Shown here: positions 58,319-64,000 of the stretch, piece by piece
How positions within the stretch are numbered: the first letter of the stretch is position 1
How the letters are laid out: each line of letters begins with the position of its first letter
From: Vicinamibacterales bacterium
GTDB lineage: Bacteria > Acidobacteriota > Vicinamibacteria > Vicinamibacterales > UBA2999
Direction: 5' to 3'
NCBI GenBank assembly: GCA_041394705.1
Contig: JAWKHS010000012.1
Location: forward strand, 146,768 to 210,767
DNA: 64,000 nt
Made by a program: the position numbers and the translations under genes
The notes under the pieces: model-generated
What the model saw: only the letters and a program-made list of their open reading frames with translations
Database searches by the model: none
What the model was told of the DNA's origin: nothing

Positions 58319-60280
58319 ATGACCATGCTCGACCGGATGCGGCGCCACCAGAACCTCCTCAAGTGGAGCCTGGTCCCATTGATTCTGGCTTTCGGGTTCT
58401 TCTTCGTGCCCACGAACTCGGCCACCGTCGGCACGGCGCCGAACGTGGCCATCGCCGAGGTCGAGGGCGAACCCATCACCGTCGCGCAGTTCCAACGGCG
58501 CTACAACGCCCAGTTGCAGCAGTACCGGTCAGCCTACGGCGGCCAGATCAGCGAGCAGATGCTCCGGCAGCTCGGCATCGACCGGCAGATCCTGGGCTCA
58601 CTCATCGACGAAGAGGCGACGGTGGCCGAGGCGCGGCGCCAGGGCCTGTCGGTCAGTGACGCCGAGGTCCGGGAGCGGATCCTTTCGCTGCCGGCGTTCA
58701 TGGAGAACGGCACGTTCATCGGCGAGGCGCGGTATCGCGACCTGCTGGCCCGCCAGAATCCCCCCCTGTCCACCCGAGACTTCGAGGATCAGTTCAGGAA
58801 GGCCATCCTGTCCGAGAAGCTCCGGAGCTCCGTCGCCGGCTGGGTGTCGGTGACCGACGCCGAGGTCGCCGACGAGTACCGCCGCCGGAACGAGAAGGTC
58901 AAGCTCGATCTCGTCGCGCTCACCCCCGACGCCTTCAAGAACCAGGTCACGGTCCAGGACGCCGACCTGCAGAAGCGGTTCGAGGCGAACAAGGAGAGCT
59001 ACCGCATCGGCGAGAAGCGCCGGGTCAAGTACGTGCTCGTGGACGTGGACAAGGTGCGCGAGTCGATCGAGGTGCCCGACGCGGACGTGCAGGCCTTCTA
59101 CGACCAGAACAAGGCGCAGTACACCACCGAGGCGCGGGTGCGGGCGAGCCACATCCTGCTCAAGACGGAAGGCAAGGACGACGCGCAGGTCCGCGCGAAG
59201 GCGGAGGCGCTGCTGAAGCAGGCCAAGGCGCCTGGCGCCGACTTCGCCGCGCTGGCGAAGGCCAACTCGGAAGACGAGGGCTCGGCCGTCAACGGCGGCG
59301 ACCTCAACTTCTTCGGCCGCGGCCAGATGGTCCCCGAGTTCGAGCAGGCCGCGTTCTCGCTGAAGCCGGGCGAGATCAGCGACCTCGTGAAGACGACCTT
59401 CGGGTACCACATCATCAAGGTGGTCGAGAGCGAGCCGGAGCAGACGCGGTCCCTCGAGGACGTGAAGCCCGAGATCGTCGATCAGCTGAAGTGGCAAAAG
59501 GCGCAGGCGCAGGCCGAGCAGAGCGCCAAGGCGATGGAAGCCAACCTCAAGACCGCCGCCGACCTGCCCAAGGTCGCGGCGGAGCGCGGGCTGACCGTCG
59601 TCGAGTCGCCCTTCTTCCTGCGGGACGAGCCCATCGGCGAGCTGGGCTCCGCGCCGGAAGTGGCCGCGCGGGCCTTCACCTTGAAGGAAGGCGAAGTGTC
59701 GCCGGCCCTGCGCGTGTCGCGCGGCTGGGTCTTCGCCGCGCCGGATGGGACCGAGCCCTCGCGCCTGCCGCAGCTGTCCGAAGTGGCCGACCGCGTGCGT
59801 GAGGACGTCATCCGCGAGAAATCCGAGGAGATGCTCAAGAGCCGGGCCAGCGTCATCGCCGCCGACCTCAAGAAGGCACCGGATTTCGCGGCCGCAGCCA
59901 AGAAGGCCGGGTTCGACGTGACGACGACCGAGCTGGTCGCCCGTGGCGCGACGCTGCCGAACGTGGGGGCGAGCCCAGAGGTCGAACAGGCGGTCTTCGC
60001 GCTCGACGCCGGCGGGGTCACCGATGCGATCCCCACCAGCTCGGGCAGCGTGATCGCCCGGGTCGCCGAGCACACGCGCGTGAGCGACGACGAGGTGGCG
60101 CTCGGCCGGGACACCCTTCGCGACGAGCTCACCGAGCAGCGTCGGGGCGAGTTCTTCGCCGCGTACATGACCAAGGCGAAGACCTCGTTGAAGATCACGA
60201 CCCGCGAGGACGTGCTCACGCAGCTCATGGGCCCGATGCCCACGGCGCCCGGCTTCCCGATGCCGGTCTCCGACCGCTGA
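58319..60280 (+). CDS. Membrane-anchored periplasmic peptidyl-prolyl isomerase/chaperone (PpiD/SurA-like)
   Basis: 653 residues. One N-terminal membrane helix (LLKWSLVPLILAFGFFFV), a SurA_N-like chaperone region at about 35-220 (VEGEPITVAQFQRRYNAQLQ, QLGIDRQILGSLIDEEATV), a parvulin domain at about 275-370 (RASHILLKTEGKDD, GGDLNFFGRGQMVPEFEQAA, TTFGYHIIKVVE), and a second parvulin-like segment near 430-580. Topology and length match PpiD. Assists folding of outer-membrane proteins such as the TonB receptor and barrels seen here. Confidence 0.92.
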   Translation: MTMLDRMRRHQNLLKWSLVPLILAFGFFFVPTNSATVGTAPNVAIAEVEGEPITVAQFQRRYNAQLQQYRSAYGGQISEQMLRQLGIDRQILGSLIDEEATVAEARRQGLSVSDAEVRERILSLPAFMENGTFIGEARYRDLLARQNPPLSTRDFEDQFRKAILSEKLRSSVAGWVSVTDAEVADEYRRRNEKVKLDLVALTPDAFKNQVTVQDADLQKRFEANKESYRIGEKRRVKYVLVDVDKVRESIEVPDADVQAFYDQNKAQYTTEARVRASHILLKTEGKDDAQVRAKAEALLKQAKAPGADFAALAKANSEDEGSAVNGGDLNFFGRGQMVPEFEQAAFSLKPGEISDLVKTTFGYHIIKVVESEPEQTRSLEDVKPEIVDQLKWQKAQAQAEQSAKAMEANLKTAADLPKVAAERGLTVVESPFFLRDEPIGELGSAPEVAARAFTLKEGEVSPALRVSRGWVFAAPDGTEPSRLPQLSEVADRVREDVIREKSEEMLKSRASVIAADLKKAPDFAAAAKKAGFDVTTTELVARGATLPNVGASPEVEQAVFALDAGGVTDAIPTSSGSVIARVAEHTRVSDDEVALGRDTLRDELTEQRRGEFFAAYMTKAKTSLKITTREDVLTQLMGPMPTAPGFPMPVSDR

Positions 60281-60308
60281 GGTCGCCGAGGCGGGCCCCG
60301 CGGGCCTG

Positions 60309-63300
60309 CTACGGCGCCGGCGCCCAGGCGCGCAGCGCCGACTGGATCGCCGTCTCCGTCTCGGCCCAGGCCGACAACATCTGCGGCGTCGGCGGCAGAT
60401 CCGCCGCCTCGACGAGCCCGAACAGCTGGAGCGCCTGGCCCTGGGCCCGCGCCAACGCCGTTTCCGCTGCGCGCGCCTGCTCCAGGCGCGGCCCGCGCTG
60501 GGCGATCTCCGCCCGCGCGGATGCCAGTGCCGGCGCGACGCGCGCCAGCGCCGCGTCGATGGCGCGAGCGGTGTCATACTGCCGCGCCAGTCCGGCGGCC
60601 GGCGTCTTCACGCGCGGATCCAAACGAACGGTGAGCGAGGCGGCCTCGACGCGGCCATCCACGGTGAGGCGCACGGTGTAGGCCCCCGGCAGCACCACCG
60701 TCCCGCGGGGAACCCGCGGCGTTGCGCCCGGGACGGCCGCGATGGGATAGGTGAAGGCTGGGGCGGCGGGCGGCGGGTGCCGCAGGTCCCAGACGAAGCG
60801 GTGCAGGCCGGCGGCGGCGGACAGACTCCTGGGAGGCGCCAGCCAGTAGTCGGGCGTGTTGCGGCCTTCCACGGGAGCATCGGGCACATCGCGGCTCGAG
60901 TAGCGGCGGACGACCGTGCCCGCGCCGTCCAGCACCTCCAACGTCACCTCCTGCGCGGGCGCCTCCAGGCGGTAGTGGATGATCGCGCCGTCGGGCGGAT
61001 TCTGCCCGGCGGGCTCGTCGGGTGGCAGGGGCGTGTCGGTGTTCGTGTTGAAGCGCCAGCGCCACGCCGTGGCCGGAGGCAAGAGCCGCGCGCCGCGGTC
61101 CAGCGCCCCGGCCGCGATGTGGCGCAGGGGCGACACGTCGTCCAGGATCCAGAACGAGCGGCCGTGCGTGCCGGCCACCAGGTCCCCGTCCTTCACCACC
61201 AGATCCCGGATCGACGTCGCGGGCATGCGGCCGCTCAGCGACTGCCAGTGCCCGCCATCGTCGAACGAGACGTAGACGCCCTGCTCCGTCCCCGCGTACA
61301 GCAGGCCTCGCGCCTGCGGATCCTCGCGCACCACGTTCACGACCGTGCCGGCCGGAATCCCGTCGACGATCTCGGTCCATGTCGCGCCGGCGTCGTGCGT
61401 CTTGAAGATGTGGGGCCGGAGATCGTCGAGGCGGATCGTGTTCACGGCCGCGTACGCGGTGCGCACGTCGAAGTGGGAGGCGTCCATCAACGACACCTTC
61501 CACCATGGCCCGAGTGCGGACGGCGTCACGTTCGTCCATCGCGCGCCGCCGTCCCTGGTCACGTGGACGAGACCGTCGTCGGTGCCGGCCCACAGCGTGC
61601 GTTCGTCAAGGGGTGAGGGGGCCAGCGTGTACACCACGCCGCGCCGCGTGGACGCGGCCTCCGGAGCCTCCCGGTACACCCCCACGCTGGCGGGCACGTC
61701 CCATCGCTCGCGCGCCAGATCCGGGCTGATCTGGTTCCATCGCTGCCCTCCGTCGAGGGTCTGCCAGACCACGTTCGAGGCGAAGAAGAGCTTCCGCGGG
61801 TTCACGGGCGAGAAGAGCAGGGGCATGGTGCGGACGACGCGATAGTCGGGCGAGCGCAGTGCCCGGGGGCCGACCTGTTGCACCTGTCCGGTCCGCCGGT
61901 CGAAGCGGCTCACCTTCCCGCCGTAGACGACATCCGGATCGAGCGGATCCGGCGCGACGTAGCCGTACTCCTCGACCCCGACCGGCGCCCAGTCGTGGAA
62001 CGTGATTTGACCGCGGTCCCCGCGGCTCGCGATGCAGGCCGACCCGCTCTCCTGCTGGCCGCCGCACACGCGGTACGGAAACGCGGTATCGGTGGACACG
62101 TGATAGAACGCGGCCGTCGGCTGGTTGTACCAGCTGCTCCACGTCTCGCCGGCGTTCAGGGACACGATCGCGCCCTGGTCGGACGACAGGGCCATGACCT
62201 CGGGATGCTCCGGGTTGATCCAGAGTTCCTGGTAGTCGTCGCCGCCAGGAGCGCCGCGGATCGCCGTGAACGTCCGGCCCCCGTCGGTGGACTTCCACGT
62301 GACGATCGTGGGCACGAACACGACATCGGGCTTCGTCGGATGCACCTTGATATCGGCGGCGTCCGAGGGCCGGGCCACCACGCGCGGATCGGCGTTCACG
62401 CGGTACCAGCTCTCTCCGGCATCGTCCGATCGATAGATCCCTTCCCCGTCACGAGCCTCCACGACCGCGTACAGCCTCGACGGCAGCGTGGGGGCGACGG
62501 TGACCCCGATGCGTCCGAGCCGCCCCTGGTCCCAACTCGGCAGGCCCTTGGTGAGCGGGCGCCAGGTGGTCCCGCCGTCGGTGGACTTGTAGAGGCCGCT
62601 GCCCGGGCCGCGGAAATCCCCGTTCTCCCACGGGCCCTGGCGGGCCTGCCACAGAGAGGCGTACAGGATCGCAGGCTGCTCCGGGTCCATGGTGACGTCG
62701 GCGGCGCCCGTGTTCTCGTCGACGAACAGGACCCGCTCGAACGTCGTACCGCCGTCGCGGGAGCGGAACACGCCGCGTTCGCCATTGGGTCCGTATGGAT
62801 GCCCGAGCGCCGCGACGTAGACGATGGACGGGTCGGTCGGATGGACGACGATGGCCGCGATCTGCTGGGTGTCGCGCAGGTGCGGCAGGTGCGTCCAGGT
62901 CGCGCCCCCGTCCACGGACTTGTAGAGGCCATTCCCGACCGACAGATCGGGGCGCTGGTGCGCCTCCCCCGTGCCCACGTACAGGACGCGAGGGTCCGAC
63001 GGCGCGACGGCGATGGCCCCGGTGGATCCCGTCGCCTCGCGATCGAAGAGCGGCGTCCACGTGCGTCCGGCGTCGGTCGTCTTCCACACGCCGCCGTTGG
63101 AGACGCCGACGTAGAAGGTGTGGAGCTGCTGCACGACGCCCGTGAGCGCCCGCGTCCGGCTGGCGCGGTGCGGACCGATGTTTCTCCACGCCAGGTCCGA
63201 GAAGAGCGCGGGATCGACAGACGCCGGTCCGGCGGATCGCGCCGGCGGCTGGGCCGACGGCCCGGCACTCAGGCCCAGTGCGGTGGCAATCACGACCAGC

Positions 63301-63311
63301 AGGTGACGCAT
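60309..63311 (-). CDS. Large secreted BNR/Asp-box beta-propeller protein
   Basis: 1000 residues from ATG 63311 (a longer in-frame start at 63419 adds a basic stretch before the signal). Signal peptide at about 1-20. About ten Asp-box repeats: GGVWKTTDAGRTW, GLYKSVDGGATW, GVFRSRDGGTTF, GLYKSTDGGTTW, GIYRSDDAGESW, WKSTDGGRTF, VWQTLDGGQRW, HVTRDGGARW, IFKTHDAGATW and VYVSFDDGGHW. They form sortilin/sialidase-like propellers. The C-terminal 250 residues contain a beta-sandwich (GAYTVRLTVDGRVEAASLTV) and a helical end. No catalytic residues for a glycosidase are recognised. Common in Acidobacteriota; function unknown. Confidence 0.88.
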   Translation of the reverse strand: MRHLLVVIATALGLSAGPSAQPPARSAGPASVDPALFSDLAWRNIGPHRASRTRALTGVVQQLHTFYVGVSNGGVWKTTDAGRTWTPLFDREATGSTGAIAVAPSDPRVLYVGTGEAHQRPDLSVGNGLYKSVDGGATWTHLPHLRDTQQIAAIVVHPTDPSIVYVAALGHPYGPNGERGVFRSRDGGTTFERVLFVDENTGAADVTMDPEQPAILYASLWQARQGPWENGDFRGPGSGLYKSTDGGTTWRPLTKGLPSWDQGRLGRIGVTVAPTLPSRLYAVVEARDGEGIYRSDDAGESWYRVNADPRVVARPSDAADIKVHPTKPDVVFVPTIVTWKSTDGGRTFTAIRGAPGGDDYQELWINPEHPEVMALSSDQGAIVSLNAGETWSSWYNQPTAAFYHVSTDTAFPYRVCGGQQESGSACIASRGDRGQITFHDWAPVGVEEYGYVAPDPLDPDVVYGGKVSRFDRRTGQVQQVGPRALRSPDYRVVRTMPLLFSPVNPRKLFFASNVVWQTLDGGQRWNQISPDLARERWDVPASVGVYREAPEAASTRRGVVYTLAPSPLDERTLWAGTDDGLVHVTRDGGARWTNVTPSALGPWWKVSLMDASHFDVRTAYAAVNTIRLDDLRPHIFKTHDAGATWTEIVDGIPAGTVVNVVREDPQARGLLYAGTEQGVYVSFDDGGHWQSLSGRMPATSIRDLVVKDGDLVAGTHGRSFWILDDVSPLRHIAAGALDRGARLLPPATAWRWRFNTNTDTPLPPDEPAGQNPPDGAIIHYRLEAPAQEVTLEVLDGAGTVVRRYSSRDVPDAPVEGRNTPDYWLAPPRSLSAAAGLHRFVWDLRHPPPAAPAFTYPIAAVPGATPRVPRGTVVLPGAYTVRLTVDGRVEAASLTVRLDPRVKTPAAGLARQYDTARAIDAALARVAPALASARAEIAQRGPRLEQARAAETALARAQGQALQLFGLVEAADLPPTPQMLSAWAETETAIQSALRAWAPAP

Positions 63312-63417
63312 GCGAGGCTCCCGGGCACGCGGAGACGCGGCCCCGACGACGGCAGGAGCGCCAGCGGGGCCCGCTGGGCTCGTTGGAGAATGCGGGCGCG
63401 CCGGCCGCCGCGCGGCC

Positions 63418-63423
63418 ATTCTA
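63418..63423 (-). promoter_or_regulatory. Candidate -10 box (TAGAAT) of the Asp-box protein gene
   Basis: Minus-strand TAGAAT between the LysR gene and the Asp-box gene, about 107 nt before ATG 63311; it overlaps the alternative ATG at 63419, arguing against that start. Confidence 0.35.
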
Positions 63424-63458
63424 CTCCCGCGAATTCAGGCGCCGTCGCGCGACGCTCG

Positions 63459-64000
63459 TCATTCCGAGACGAAGCAGTACGGCCCCGCCGCGGTCGCGGC
63501 GTGGTGCTCGGCCACCGACAGGAACGCGCGCACCGCGTGCGACGGCTCGCCGTCCTTGCGCAGGACGACGCGCAGGTGCCGCTCGAGCGCGAGCTCGGCG
63601 ACCGGCACGCGCACCAGCGCGCCTCGCGCCAGTTCGTCCTCGACGGAGATGCCCGGCAGCAGCGCCACGCCGTGCCCCAACGCCACGAAGCGCTTGATGG
63701 CGTCGATGGTCGGCATCTCCACCGGCATCTGCAGGGTGACGCGGTGCCGCCGGAACGCCTCGACCACGCGCTCGCGGTAGGGCGACGCGACGTGATGCGC
63801 CACGAAGGACTCCGAGCCAAGCATCGTGATGCTGACTTCGGTCCGGCGCGCCAGCGGGTGCGCCGGCGGTACGACGAAGACCAGCTCGTCCTTGTAGACG
63901 ATCACCGACCGGAGGCCAGGCTCGACGGGCCGGTACGTCGTGATCCCGAAGTCCACCGCGTAGTCCAGCACGTTCGCGGGCACGCGACTCGCCAGCGTGC
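63459..64000 (-). CDS. LysR-family transcriptional regulator (partial, N-terminus outside window)
   Basis: The frame is open to base 64000, giving the C-terminal 180 residues only. They match the LysR substrate-binding domain: DYAVDFGITTY, LVFVVPPAHPLARRTEVSI, RHRVTLQMPVEMPTIDAIKR, FVALGHGVALLPGISVEDEL and LVRVPVAELALERHLRVVLR. The helix-turn-helix part lies beyond the right edge. An apparent start at 63983 is internal to the domain and not real. The effector and targets are unknown. Confidence 0.9.
   Translation of the reverse strand, partial: TLASRVPANVLDYAVDFGITTYRPVEPGLRSVIVYKDELVFVVPPAHPLARRTEVSITMLGSESFVAHHVASPYRERVVEAFRRHRVTLQMPVEMPTIDAIKRFVALGHGVALLPGISVEDELARGALVRVPVAELALERHLRVVLRKDGEPSHAVRAFLSVAEHHAATAAGPYCFVSE

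Noticed and set aside
1..64000. tRNA, rRNA, CRISPR array, insertion sequence or prophage genes
   Set aside because: By eye I saw no repeat arrays, transposase, integrase or cloverleaf candidates; a tRNA scan would be needed to be certain.

Overview
This is a gene-dense, very GC-rich bacterial chromosome segment with no mobile elements, rRNA, tRNA or CRISPR that I can see. Three things point to an Acidobacteriota genome, most likely class Vicinamibacteria. These are a TonB-dependent receptor with an N-terminal carboxypeptidase-regulatory-like domain, a protein with two 'VWFA-related Acidobacterial' domains, and an abundance of BNR/Asp-box, subtilisin and TPR secreted proteins. The taxonomic call is inference from gene content; there is no rRNA to confirm it. 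Genes are tightly packed, many overlap by 4 bp (ATGA/GTGA), and GTG starts are common.

Layout. 1-2.0 kb (-): a polyprenyl-phosphate-mannose-type glycosyltransferase pair (soluble GT2 plus a membrane GT39-like protein cut by the left edge). 1.9-4.0 kb: a PLP decarboxylase and a small secreted protein. 4.3-9.5 kb (+): a TonB-dependent receptor, an atypical TonB-like energy transducer and a DUF192 protein. 9.7-23.2 kb (+): a complete Tad/Flp pilus locus in the order two Flp pilins, CpaA prepilin peptidase, TadE, CpaB, CpaC secretin, TadG, CpaE, CpaF, TadB, TadC, a 31-residue membrane peptide, a TPR lipoprotein, an AAA+ ATPase and a secreted protein with two VWA domains. 23.2-24.5 kb: folE and a TatT-like TPR protein. 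24.5-28.9 kb (-): a four-gene acyl-CoA operon (two thiolases, 3-hydroxyacyl-CoA dehydrogenase and an isopropylmalate-dehydrogenase-like enzyme) with a candidate operator on its promoter. 29.2-30.9 kb: a pseudo-receiver protein, a PilZ protein and an anchored hypothetical. 31-34.6 kb (-): two ABC-2 exporter modules. 34.6-37.8 kb (-): mtnA, tsaD, a Nudix hydrolase and an HD hydrolase.

37.9-41.8 kb (-): nucleoside salvage (pyrimidine phosphorylase, CNT transporter, purine nucleoside phosphorylase, cytidine deaminase). 41.9-49.9 kb (+): a HEAT-repeat protein and an HD-GYP phosphodiesterase that share an N-terminal domain, a PafA-like phosphatase, a subtilase, an outer-membrane barrel and a Cys-less alkyltransferase-like protein. 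49.9-58.1 kb (-): the cell-shape cluster (GGDEF protein, mreB, mreC, mreD, mrdA, rodA) followed by RNase G. 58.3-63.3 kb: a PpiD/SurA-like periplasmic chaperone and a giant Asp-box protein. 63.5-64 kb (-): a LysR regulator cut by the right edge.

Themes. Surface appendage assembly and cyclic-di-GMP signalling recur: GGDEF with an intact I-site, HD-GYP and PilZ are all here, although none sits inside the Tad locus. The most interesting signals are the AAA+/double-VWA extension of the Tad locus with its hidden small membrane peptide, the TonB-like protein with a mid-chain membrane segment, the domain shared by the HEAT and HD-GYP neighbours, and a recurring -10 box placed 6-8 nt from the start codon that suggests leaderless transcripts.
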